A program made the position numbers and the translations under genes. DNA of 20,138 nucleotides, taken from contig JAAZFP010000265.1 of NCBI GenBank assembly GCA_012511645.1, positions 1 to 20,138 of the forward strand, written 5' to 3'. This document shows, in pieces, positions 7,564-14,974 of the stretch (position 1 is its first letter; each line of letters starts with the position of its first letter). This DNA comes from Microbacteriaceae bacterium. Lineage in GTDB: Bacteria > Actinomycetota > Actinomycetes > Actinomycetales > Microbacteriaceae. The notes beneath the pieces are model-generated. The model ran no database searches and was not told the DNA's origin. It was given only the letters and a program-made list of their open reading frames with translations.

Positions 7564-7623
7564 GCGGTACGGCACGTCCACACCGAGCGTGACGAACACC
7601 GCGTGTCACGAGTGTCATTTACC

Positions 7624-7986
7624 TCATCGAACGACGACGGTGCCGGTCATTTCCGGGTGAATTGAGCAGTCATATGCAAAAACCCCGGCCTCTTCGAACA
7701 CATGCACATATTCGCCGGTGGTGACGAGCTCACTCACAAAGCTGCCGTCTTCGGCAACCACATCGTGTTCCATCACGCCCTGAAACACCCAGCGCACGGC
7801 TTGGCCCGCCTCAATCTGCACTTCGCTGGGCTCGTACCGGTTGTCGACCACCTGCACGGTCACCACGGGGTCAGCTCCGGTTGCCGACGGAACAAGCGGC
7901 GGCTTTGAGGCGGGGGCGCAGGCGCTGAGGGCGAACGCCAGCACCGTGACCGAAATGAACGCGAGTGCGCGGCGCGGCATGGTCAC
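7624..7986 (-). CDS. Cupredoxin-domain lipoprotein (plastocyanin/azurin-like)
   Basis: A 120-residue exported copper protein. A short basic N-terminus and hydrophobic stretch lead to the lipobox LSAC with lipidated Cys23, so it should sit on the outer face of the membrane. The cupredoxin fold follows (about 41-120), and the type-1 copper ligands are visible: His74 (MEHD), Cys107, His110 and Met113 in YDCSIHPEM. Such proteins carry single electrons or hold copper near the respiratory chain. The start is GTG at 7986, overlapping the stop of the upstream quinone reductase in GTGA, or ATG at 7980 two bases after that stop. Coupling to a quinone reductase suggests a respiratory or copper-stress role, but this is inference. 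It converges with the luciferase-like gene; the 60-base spacer 7564-7623 shows no clear terminator. Confidence 0.88.
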   Translation of the reverse strand: MTMPRRALAFISVTVLAFALSACAPASKPPLVPSATGADPVVTVQVVDNRYEPSEVQIEAGQAVRWVFQGVMEHDVVAEDGSFVSELVTTGEYVHVFEEAGVFAYDCSIHPEMTGTVVVR

Positions 7987-9428
7987 TGCGCGCTCTGGTG
8001 CATGGCTCGGGCCGCGTCAGTGATCGCACCGGTCATCGACGGGTACACGGCAAATGCTGAGGCCACCTGGTCGACGGTAAGTCGGTGTTCGACGGCGAGC
8101 GCAAGCGGGAAGATCAGTTCGCTGGCGCGGTGTGCCACGATCACTCCCCCAATGACCGTGCCCGATGCCTTCCACGCGAACAGCTTGACGAAGCCGTCAG
8201 TAAAGCCGATCATCTTGGCACGCGGGTTGACGCTCAGCGGCACCATGTGTGAGACCGCCGTTGCGAGATCAGCGTGTTCGTTGAGTGCCCGATCGTTCCA
8301 GCCGACCGTCGCAATCTCTGGGTAGGTGAACACGTTTGCGGCAACGTTGCGCACATCGATCGGTCGCACGAAGTCGCCCAGTGCGTGCATGATCGCCGTT
8401 CGGCCCTGCATCGAGGCGACCGAGGCGAGGGGGTAGAAGTCGGTGCAGTCGCCGGCAGCATAGATTGAGGGCACTGCGGTGCGGGCAACCTTGTTGACCC
8501 GAATGTGCCCGCTCTCAGCGAGGTCGACCCCGGCAGCCTCAAGCCCGATGCCCGACGTGTTCGGCACTGAACCCACGGCCATGAGGCAGTGCGAGCCCTC
8601 GACGACGCGACCGTCTTCGAGTTCTACTGCGACGCCGGTCTTGGTGCGGGTGACCGACACGGCTCGGGCCTTCGACATGACGTGCATGCCGAGTCTCGCA
8701 AACTCACGCTCAATCACGGCAGCTGCGTCTGGATCTTCGCCGGGCAGCACCTGCTCACGGCTCGAGACGAGGGTCACCTCTGAGCCGAGGGTTCGATAGG
8801 CATTTGCAAACTCGGCACCGGTCACGCCCGAACCAACCACGATCAGGTGCTCGGGAATCGCAGGCAGGTCGTAGAGCTGCTTCCAGGTGAAAATGCGCTC
8901 ACCGTCTGGTTTCGCCGTGTCGAGCTCGCGCGGGCTCGAGCCGACGGCGACCACAATGGTGTCGGCCTCGATGCGGTCAAAGTCGGTGCCGTCTTCGCCG
9001 GCGGCGGTTGAGACCAAGACCGCATTAGGGCCGTCGAGGCGCCCCTGGCCCTGCACAACGCGCACACCCGCTTCTTCGAGGCTGTGCAGCATGTCAGTCG
9101 ACTGCGCGCCAGCCATTGCCACGAGGCGCTTATTGACGGCCGCCAAGTTCACGGTAGTCTCTGGGCGCACTGGCTTGCCGTCGCCACCCGGAACAAATGC
9201 CTGCACTCCGAGCTTGCCAGCGTCGCGTACGGCCTGCACCGCGCCCGCAGTCGCGATCAAACTCTTTGACGGCACCACGTCGGTAAGCACCGCGGCTCCC
9301 CCGACGCCTGCGCGCTCAATGAGTGTGACTTCAGCGCCCATCTGGGCGCCAGCGAGTGCCGCCTCATACCCTCCGGGGCCGCCGCCCAAGACCACAATTC
9401 GATGCTTGCGCTCGTACCCTTTTGCCAT
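7983..9428 (-). CDS. lpdA: NAD(P)H-quinone dehydrogenase, LpdA type (lipoamide dehydrogenase fold without redox cysteines)
   Basis: A 481-residue two-dinucleotide-binding flavoprotein. FAD site: VVLGGGPGGYEAALAGAQ near the N-terminus and YAAGDCTDFYPLASVASMQG further on; NAD(P) site: LIVVGSGVTGAEFANAYRTLG; dimerisation domain from about 350. In true lipoamide dehydrogenases the FAD domain carries the redox pair in GGxCxxxxCxPSK. Here the segment reads GGAAVLTDVVPSK, so both cysteines are replaced (Ala46, Val51). The C-terminal catalytic His-Glu region is also changed (AVYPSMTGAI). This matches M. tuberculosis LpdA (Rv3303c), which reduces quinones with NAD(P)H and has no lipoamide activity. 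Start ATG at 9428, with TAGACT six bases upstream (leaderless type). It is followed by a coupled copper lipoprotein gene. Confidence 0.9.
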   Translation of the reverse strand: MAKGYERKHRIVVLGGGPGGYEAALAGAQMGAEVTLIERAGVGGAAVLTDVVPSKSLIATAGAVQAVRDAGKLGVQAFVPGGDGKPVRPETTVNLAAVNKRLVAMAGAQSTDMLHSLEEAGVRVVQGQGRLDGPNAVLVSTAAGEDGTDFDRIEADTIVVAVGSSPRELDTAKPDGERIFTWKQLYDLPAIPEHLIVVGSGVTGAEFANAYRTLGSEVTLVSSREQVLPGEDPDAAAVIEREFARLGMHVMSKARAVSVTRTKTGVAVELEDGRVVEGSHCLMAVGSVPNTSGIGLEAAGVDLAESGHIRVNKVARTAVPSIYAAGDCTDFYPLASVASMQGRTAIMHALGDFVRPIDVRNVAANVFTYPEIATVGWNDRALNEHADLATAVSHMVPLSVNPRAKMIGFTDGFVKLFAWKASGTVIGGVIVAHRASELIFPLALAVEHRLTVDQVASAFAVYPSMTGAITDAARAMHQSAQ

Positions 9429-9434
9429 GCCCCC

Positions 9435-9440
9435 AGTCTA
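9435..9440 (-). promoter_or_regulatory. -10 box TAGACT of the lpdA gene (leaderless type)
   Basis: On the minus strand TAGACT, six bases (GGGGGC), then the ATG at 9428: the geometry expected when the A of ATG is the first transcribed base. The G-run could act as a weak ribosome site, so a very short leader is not excluded. Confidence 0.5.
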
Positions 9441-9529
9441 CTTGGGCGCGGCGGGGCGCGGGGCCCCTCCAGCACGCACTGGTCACAGACCGTGTACGAT
9501 TCGCATTGTTTGCGCGGGCCGGCATGGGT

Positions 9530-9549
9530 CTGCCCGTACACTCGGGCAG
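9530..9549 (+). repeat. Inverted repeat CTGCCCG-TACACT-CGGGCAG upstream of the decarboxylase
   Basis: Perfect 7-bp arms around a 6-base loop, ending 47 bases before the decarboxylase start and 31 bases before its ribosome site. Depending on where transcription begins it is either an operator or a leader hairpin. No T-tract follows, so it is not an intrinsic terminator. Confidence 0.5.
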
Positions 9550-9596
9550 GTACGGTGTGCCAAAATGAGGCAACCCCTGTGAAAGGATCGCGCGCA

Positions 9597-12359
9597 ATGA
9601 CGCTTCTCGATGATAGCTTCCCCGAGTCACTTGCGAGCGCGCCCATCACGACAGACAGCGTGGAGCCGCCCCCGATGACCGGTGAGCTTGAGCGCGATCC
9701 GGGCATGCCCGCCAGCACATGGCGTCTGCGCAGTGACGCATGGGAGTACCTGCGTTTTGGAGTGAAGCGCATCGCACTCGGCAACGACGATGAGAGTGCA
9801 CTCACCGGCGACGGTGAGATCGCCCGCAACCTCCGCGCGCTCGAAACCATCGAGATGTACTGGGCAGGGTTCGGCCAGCGATATGTGCGCGACATCAGCG
9901 AGCTGTTGCGCAAGGGTGACTACCAGAACGCGCTCGACCGCATCGGTCGCGTCGTGCAGCGCCTTCGCAATTCGACGGTGCCAGATGAGCCGCACAACGA
10001 CCTCATTGACGAGATCGAGCGCCTCGAGATCACCGATGATTGCGACCCGCGCCCCCGCTTCGAAGTGCTGGTCATCGACGAAACCACCGCGGGTGATCGC
10101 GACTCGATGCGCGCCGAAAACATGCGCCTTCGTTCAGCCGCAGACCAGTTCATCTATGACTTTGTCGTGGTGCCCAGCGCCGATGACGCGATCGCGGCAC
10201 TGCTCACCAACCCCAACATTCTGGCGTGCATCATTCGTCCAGGGTTCAGTGGCCGAACGACACAGGCCCTCAGCCGTGACCTGCGCGACACGATCACCCT
10301 CGCCTGGGAGTCAGCCGGGGTCGAAACCGCGCCAGCTTCAAGCTCGCTTTCCTCAGTGCAGCGCGTGGTGCGCCTCGCCGATGTGCTGCACACCCTGCGT
10401 CCTGAGATCGACCTCTACCTCATGGCGGGCGCAAATATTGAAGATCTCGCCGGCGCACTCTCGCGGCGTTTCCGCCGCGTGTTCAGGAGAGAAGATCAGC
10501 TCGAGCTGCACCTCTCACTGCTGCGACGCGTCTCGCACCTCTATGACACGCCCTTCTTCGCAGCGATTCAAGATCATGCGCGTCGGCCCGTTGGAGTGTT
10601 CCACGCATTGCCGGTGGCTCGCGGCGGTTCGGTCGTCGGCTCGAAGTGGATCACCGACCTTGCCGATTTTTATGGTCTGAACCTGCTGCTCGCAGAGACA
10701 AGTGCCACCTCGGGCGGGCTCGATTCATTACTCGCCCCCGTGCACACGTTGAAAAAAGCGCAAGAACTTGCCGCCCGGGCATTCGGAGCAAAGCACACCT
10801 TCTTCGTCACCAACGGCACCTCGACGGCCAACAAGGTCGTGCACCAAGCCCTGGTCTCGCCGAACGACGTTGTGCTGGTCGACCGCAACTGCCACAAGTC
10901 GCATCACCACGCCATGATGTTGACCGGCGCGCGGCCCGCCTACCTCGACGCCTATCCGCTCAACGACTACGCCTTCTATGGCGCCGTGCCGCTCTCAGAT
11001 GTGAAGCAGATGCTGCTCGACTACCGCGCGGCTGGCCGCCTCGACGAAGTGCGCATGGTGACCCTCACCAACTGCACGTTCGACGGCATCGTCTATGACC
11101 CCGAGCGAGTGATGGCTGAGTGCCTCGCCATCAAGCCGGATCTGGTGTTTCTCTGGGACGAAGCGTGGTTCGCATTCGCCGCTTTCCACCCCGTTACCCG
11201 TCGCCGCACGGCGATGGCCGCGGCGAAGCACCTCGAGGCAACGCTCAAGACCTCGTCTCACCACCTTGCTTACACCGAGCAGCAGAAGCGGCTCTTCGCA
11301 GAAGACGGCACGCCGGCGCCTGATGAGGTGTGGCTGAGCGAGCGACTCATCCCCTCACCCGACGCTCGCATCCGTGTCTACGCCACCCAGTCAACACACA
11401 AGACGCTGACCTCGCTTCGCCAAGGGTCAATGATCCATGTGTATGACCAGGATTGGGTGCGCGACGCGCGCGAGCCGTTCCACGAGGCTTACATGACGCA
11501 CACCTCGACATCGCCGAACTACCAGATTCTCACCTCACTTGACCTCGGGCGACGCCAGGTTGAGCTCGAAGGCTACGAGCTCGTGCAGCGCCAACTCGAC
11601 CTCGCGACGAGCCTCACTCAGGCGATTGCGCGGCATCCAATACTGCGCCGCTTCTTCCGCGTGGTCGACGCTTACGATCTGATTCCCGAACCCCTCCGAG
11701 GGATCGGCGGCAAGATGCCGCTGCGTCAGGGACTTTCAGATATGTGGCGAGCCTGGCGGGAGGACGAGTTCGTCGTTGACCCAAGCCGTATCACGGTCGA
11801 GATCACCAAAACCGGCGTCGATGGCGACACGTTCAAGCACGACTATCTGATGGATCGCTTCGGCATTCAGGTGAACAAGACGAGTCGCAACACGGTGTTG
11901 TTCATGACGAACATTGGCACCTCGCGAAGCGGCATCGCCTACCTCATCGAGGTGCTCGTGAAACTCTCTGAGCGGTTTGAGGAGCTGAGCGAAGAGCTCG
12001 ACCCGAACATGCCGTTGCCCGGTGAGGTGCCGATGCCTCCCTTGCCAGACTTCAGCGCGTTCTCATCCGAGTATTCAACCGACGGCATTCGCCCCGACGG
12101 CGACCTGCGTGCGGCCTTCTTCCAAGGCCAGCAACGTGGCGCGGTTGAGTATGTGTCGCAGGCTGAACTCAGTCGCAGGGTTGCCGAGGGTGAACGCCCG
12201 GTGAGCGCAGGGTTCGTCACCCCCTACCCGCCAGGATTCCCGGTGCTCGTGCCTGGCCAGGTGATTTCTCGCGAGGTGCTCGACTTCATGTCGGTGCTCG
12301 ATACTCGCGAGATTCACGGCTATGACGCCGTGCGCGGCTACCGGGTGCTGAAGCCCTAA
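9597..12359 (+). CDS. Large PLP-dependent Orn/Lys/Arg decarboxylase
   Basis: A 920-residue fold-type-I basic amino acid decarboxylase. The start ATG at 9597 is chosen for GAAAGGA at 9581-9587; the open frame runs 65 codons further upstream but over the promoter region of lpdA. Order: a helical N-terminal region (about 35-155) absent from the 710-755-residue enterobacterial enzymes; a receiver-like wing domain (about 160-220, FEVLVIDE, FVVVPSADDAIAALL); the large PLP domain with VTNGTSTANKVV, DRNCHKSHHHA, TNCTFDGIVYD, DEAWFAFAAFHP and the Schiff-base lysine in ATQSTHKTLTSLRQGS (Lys602); then the C-terminal domain. It makes a polyamine (putrescine, cadaverine or agmatine) and consumes a proton, in polyamine supply or acid tolerance. 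Substrate cannot be decided by eye. It stands alone, with no antiporter beside it. Confidence 0.9.
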   Translation: MTLLDDSFPESLASAPITTDSVEPPPMTGELERDPGMPASTWRLRSDAWEYLRFGVKRIALGNDDESALTGDGEIARNLRALETIEMYWAGFGQRYVRDISELLRKGDYQNALDRIGRVVQRLRNSTVPDEPHNDLIDEIERLEITDDCDPRPRFEVLVIDETTAGDRDSMRAENMRLRSAADQFIYDFVVVPSADDAIAALLTNPNILACIIRPGFSGRTTQALSRDLRDTITLAWESAGVETAPASSSLSSVQRVVRLADVLHTLRPEIDLYLMAGANIEDLAGALSRRFRRVFRREDQLELHLSLLRRVSHLYDTPFFAAIQDHARRPVGVFHALPVARGGSVVGSKWITDLADFYGLNLLLAETSATSGGLDSLLAPVHTLKKAQELAARAFGAKHTFFVTNGTSTANKVVHQALVSPNDVVLVDRNCHKSHHHAMMLTGARPAYLDAYPLNDYAFYGAVPLSDVKQMLLDYRAAGRLDEVRMVTLTNCTFDGIVYDPERVMAECLAIKPDLVFLWDEAWFAFAAFHPVTRRRTAMAAAKHLEATLKTSSHHLAYTEQQKRLFAEDGTPAPDEVWLSERLIPSPDARIRVYATQSTHKTLTSLRQGSMIHVYDQDWVRDAREPFHEAYMTHTSTSPNYQILTSLDLGRRQVELEGYELVQRQLDLATSLTQAIARHPILRRFFRVVDAYDLIPEPLRGIGGKMPLRQGLSDMWRAWREDEFVVDPSRITVEITKTGVDGDTFKHDYLMDRFGIQVNKTSRNTVLFMTNIGTSRSGIAYLIEVLVKLSERFEELSEELDPNMPLPGEVPMPPLPDFSAFSSEYSTDGIRPDGDLRAAFFQGQQRGAVEYVSQAELSRRVAEGERPVSAGFVTPYPPGFPVLVPGQVISREVLDFMSVLDTREIHGYDAVRGYRVLKP

Positions 12360-12424
12360 CCGGGCGAAGCATACGCGCCATCTACCCCAACGTACGGGCG
12401 CACCTTGGAGGGCTGACGAGACGT

Positions 12425-12454
12425 TCTCACAGCGCCCACTGAGCGGTCTCACAG
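12425..12454. repeat. Direct repeat TCTCACAG, 22-bp spacing
   Basis: Two identical 8-bp copies (12425-12432 and 12447-12454) begin 22 bp apart, two helical turns, on the same face of the DNA, upstream of the YceI gene. This is the geometry of tandem regulator sites, but no known consensus is recognised. The rest of the spacer 12360-12511 holds no clear terminator for the decarboxylase. Confidence 0.35.
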
Positions 12455-12511
12455 TTTGTTTCAGGCCAGGGTCGGCATGCTTAAGTGAGCCATTACACGC
12501 ACAGGAGAGTC

Positions 12512-13222
12512 ATGCACGCGCGCACCAAAGTCATCATCATTTCGCTGGTGAGCGTGCTCGCAGTCGGCGCCATCGCCGTGGTTGCCGCGCCAAACGTCTA
12601 CCGCATGATGTTCACGTCGCCTGCTGAGCCGGTGCCGACACTCAGCGCAGATGATTCAGCGCTGAGGCTCACCGACGTGCGCGCACTCACCACAGAAGAG
12701 GTCAGCGGCACCTGGATCGTTGGGCAAGGGTCTTCCGCCGGCTACCGTGTCGATGAACTGCTGAACGGCGAACCCTTTACTGTCGTTGGCTCCAGTGACA
12801 GCGTGCGGGGTTCACTCGTCGTGAGCGGGCTCACGCTCGAGTCTGCGGAGTTCGAGATCGATGTTGCGACGATCACAACCGATAACGCTCAGCGCGACCG
12901 CTTTTTCCAGCAGCAAGCCATCGATACCTCAGTTCACCCCACCGCGACATTCGTGCTCAGTGAGTCGGTCACACCGGAGTCAGCGCCAGAGACCGGTGAG
13001 GTGATTGATCAGACGCTCATGGGCGAACTCACCATCGCTGGTGTCACGCAGCCGGTCACCTTTATTGCGCAGGTGCGAAGCGATGGTGAGAACGCAGAGA
13101 TTGCGGGCCAGATTCCAATCACCTTCGCCGACTTCGGCATTACCGCGCCAAGCCTCGGATTCGTCGTGGTCGAGCCCACCGGCTTCGTTGAGTTCTCACT
13201 GGTGATTCAGCGCACCGAATGA
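12512..13222 (+). CDS. Membrane-anchored YceI-family protein
   Basis: A 236-residue protein with an N-terminal signal anchor (KVIIISLVSVLAVGAIAVVAA, about residues 6-26) followed by an extracellular YceI domain. Family features: SGTWIVGQGSSAGYRVDE, SLVVSGLTLESAEFEIDVATI, the RDRFFQQQAIDTSVHPTATF segment and LTIAGVTQPVTF near the end. YceI proteins are lipocalin-like beta-barrels that bind isoprenoid or other amphiphilic lipids, for example polyprenyl chains. The start is set at ATG 12512 because AGGAG lies at 12503-12507; the frame extends to a GTG at 12485 with no ribosome site. It ends 13 bases from the convergent rimK gene. The ligand is unknown. Confidence 0.9.
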   Translation: MHARTKVIIISLVSVLAVGAIAVVAAPNVYRMMFTSPAEPVPTLSADDSALRLTDVRALTTEEVSGTWIVGQGSSAGYRVDELLNGEPFTVVGSSDSVRGSLVVSGLTLESAEFEIDVATITTDNAQRDRFFQQQAIDTSVHPTATFVLSESVTPESAPETGEVIDQTLMGELTIAGVTQPVTFIAQVRSDGENAEIAGQIPITFADFGITAPSLGFVVVEPTGFVEFSLVIQRTE

Positions 13223-13235
13223 CCTCGCGCCAGGG

Positions 13236-14432
13236 CTACTGATCGGCCAGTTCGCGCGCTTCTTTCGGCAGTTTGCGCACGCGCGCCCGCCGTCGAGGCC
13301 GATCCGGGATCATAGAGCGCATTTCTTCGAGCTTGCCGAAGCAGAGCAGTCGATCCTCGGGCTCGAGCACCACATGTTTGCGAGGGTTTGGAATCACCTG
13401 CACCCCGCGGTGCAGGGTGAGCACGGTGATGTCGCGATCCCAGAGCCCCAGATCACCAAGGCGCTGGCCGACATGCTCAGCGCCAGCGTGCATCACGAGC
13501 TCAGCCACACCATACCCCGTCGAAACGCTGAGCCGCTGGCGCACGTCGATCTCGGGAAACGCGACCTGGTTCGCGATGTAGTCGATGATGGCGCCGGCGA
13601 CATCGAGGCCGGTCGCCTGCTCGATGTCCTGCAGACCCGGGGACGAGTTGACCTCCATGACCAGCGGGCCCTCGTCTCCCTCGAGCATGTCAACGCCCGC
13701 AACGCGTAGACCCATGATCTGTGCGGCACGAACCGCCGCCTGCTCATAGGCGGGATCAAGCTGTAACGGCTCAACGGTGCCGCCACGGTGCACATTCGAA
13801 CGGAACTCGTCGCCCCTCGCCTGCCGCCGCATCGCCGCAACCACCCGATCACCGACCACCAGGGCGCGCACATCGCGGCCTCGGCTCTCTGACACAAAAC
13901 GCTGAATCAGTACATTCTGACGGGTCGAGTGCAGAGTTTCGATGATTGCCTCGGCAACCTTCACCTGAGGTGCAAGGATCACCCCGATGCCCTGGGTACC
14001 CTCGAGCAGCTTAATGACCACCGGCGCACCACCCACGCTCTCAATTGCGGGTCGCACATCGGCACGGTTGCGCACAAACGCGGTGGCAGGCATGTCAATG
14101 TTGTGCCGCAACAAAATTTGCGTCGCGCGCAACTTGTCTCGTGCGTTCGCGATGCCATTTGCCGTGTTTGGAGTGTACACATCCATCTGCTCAAACTGAC
14201 GCACGACCGCGGTGCCAAAATAGGTGATCGAGTTACCGATTCGCGGCAAGATCGCGTCGTAGTCGCTCAGCTGTTTGCCCCGATATCTCAGGTCAGGTTC
14301 TTCGCCCGCAAGATCAATTGCGAAGCGCAGCGTGTTGAGCACGAGGGCGCGGTGCCCACGATCTTCTGCCGCGGCTTTGAGCCGTTGCGTGGAATACGCC
14401 TGAGGGGCGCGCGAAAGAATCGCCAGTTTCAC
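13236..14432 (-). CDS. rimK: RimK-type alpha-L-glutamate ligase fused to a C-terminal TrkA-C/RCK_C domain
   Basis: A 398-residue ATP-grasp enzyme. Residues 1-290 match RimK: MKLAILSRAP start, ILPRIGNSIT, NARDKLRATQILL, VVIKLLEGTQGIGV (ATP lysine 141), QRFVSESRGRDVRALVVG and the Mg/ATP motif VAGVDMLEG...VMEVNSSPGLQ (Asp248, Glu260, Asn262). RimK adds glutamates to the C-terminus of ribosomal protein S6. The usual length is about 290-300. The extra part, residues about 302-376, reads as a TrkA-C (RCK_C) fold: YGVAELVMHAGAEHVGQRL, GVQVIPNP, EPEDRLLCFG. Such domains bind small ligands in K+ channels and transporters. A basic tail ends the protein. The start is GTG 14432 with AGG eight bases upstream. 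It is divergent from a RimB-like protease, with 25 bases between start codons. Confidence 0.88.
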   Translation of the reverse strand: MKLAILSRAPQAYSTQRLKAAAEDRGHRALVLNTLRFAIDLAGEEPDLRYRGKQLSDYDAILPRIGNSITYFGTAVVRQFEQMDVYTPNTANGIANARDKLRATQILLRHNIDMPATAFVRNRADVRPAIESVGGAPVVIKLLEGTQGIGVILAPQVKVAEAIIETLHSTRQNVLIQRFVSESRGRDVRALVVGDRVVAAMRRQARGDEFRSNVHRGGTVEPLQLDPAYEQAAVRAAQIMGLRVAGVDMLEGDEGPLVMEVNSSPGLQDIEQATGLDVAGAIIDYIANQVAFPEIDVRQRLSVSTGYGVAELVMHAGAEHVGQRLGDLGLWDRDITVLTLHRGVQVIPNPRKHVVLEPEDRLLCFGKLEEMRSMIPDRPRRRARVRKLPKEARELADQ

Positions 14433-14445
14433 CGTGGTTACCTGC

Positions 14446-14451
14446 CAAGAT
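14446..14451 (+). promoter_or_regulatory. Weak candidate -10 box CAAGAT of the RimB-like gene
   Basis: CAAGAT followed by six bases and GTG 14458 has the spacing of a leaderless promoter, but the first base does not fit TANNNT. The purine run AGAAG could instead be a poor ribosome site. With only 25 bases between the two start codons, the promoters of rimK and this gene must each lie within the other gene. Confidence 0.25.
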
Positions 14452-14457
14452 AGAAGC

Positions 14458-14937
14458 GTGAGTGATCAAGACCATTCAAGCACCTTCACGGGCTGGCGTG
14501 AATGGGTTGCCCTGCCCGAGATCGGCGTGTCTTGGGTGAAGGTGAAAATTGACACCGGAGCACAGACATCAGCACTGCACGCGACGCAGGTCGAGGAGTT
14601 CACGCGCGACGGCGCCGACTGGGTGCGCTTCACCGTGCACCCCTGGCAGGACAGCGAACTCGACGAGGTTGTCGTCGAGCGCCCAGTGCACGACCGCAGA
14701 ACGGTTCGCAGCTCGTCGGGTCACTCACAAGACCGTTTCGTCGTGCAGATGGACGTGACGCTCTGCGGCCGCACGATTCCAGCAGAGGTCACCCTCACGA
14801 GCCGCGAGGAGATGGTGTTTCGCATGCTGATCGGCCGCGAGGTGCTGCGGCAAGGTTTCGTCGTTGACTCGGCAGCCTCGTACCTGGGCGGTCGCCCCAC
14901 CGCGAGTGTTCGCCGCCGCAACCGTGGGCGATCCTAG
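14458..14937 (+). CDS. rimB: RimB-like retropepsin-fold protease (ATP-dependent zinc protease family, PF05618)
   Basis: A 159-residue single-domain aspartic-protease-fold protein. Retropepsin motif IDTGAQTSALHA with catalytic Asp32; later LIGREVL and GFVVDSAASYLGG, typical of the Zn_protease/RimB family. In Pseudomonas RimB works with RimK, trimming or limiting poly-glutamate on ribosomal protein S6. Despite the family's name, the fold is retropepsin-like and zinc dependence is doubtful. The start is taken as GTG 14458; an in-frame GTG at 14434 would add 8 residues but overlaps the rimK upstream region. Divergent arrangement with rimK strongly supports a shared role. It is followed after 37 bases by mntR on the same strand, which seems to have its own promoter. 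Confidence 0.82.
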   Translation: MSDQDHSSTFTGWREWVALPEIGVSWVKVKIDTGAQTSALHATQVEEFTRDGADWVRFTVHPWQDSELDEVVVERPVHDRRTVRSSSGHSQDRFVVQMDVTLCGRTIPAEVTLTSREEMVFRMLIGREVLRQGFVVDSAASYLGGRPTASVRRRNRGRS

Positions 14938-14962
14938 CAACCCATCGTTCACCCCCACCAGG

Positions 14963-14968
14963 TACCCT
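14963..14968 (+). promoter_or_regulatory. -10 box TACCCT of mntR (leaderless type)
   Basis: TACCCT, six bases, ATG 14975: transcription is predicted to start on the A of the start codon. No ribosome site fits the ATG at standard spacing. The inverted repeat found at the mntCAB promoter is not repeated here. Confidence 0.5.
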
Positions 14969-14974
14969 TGAGTC

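Noticed and set aside
7564..7623. GTGAC/GTCAC inverted repeat as a terminator between convergent genes
   Set aside because: Only 5-bp arms and no T-run; not better than chance.
8887..9582. 231-codon plus-strand open frame opposite lpdA
   Set aside because: Shadow frame, Ser/Pro/Thr-rich, crosses the promoter region between lpdA and the decarboxylase.
9402..9596. 65-codon N-terminal extension of the decarboxylase frame
   Set aside because: It overlaps the lpdA start and promoter, while ATG 9597 has a good ribosome site and starts a normal-looking N-terminus.
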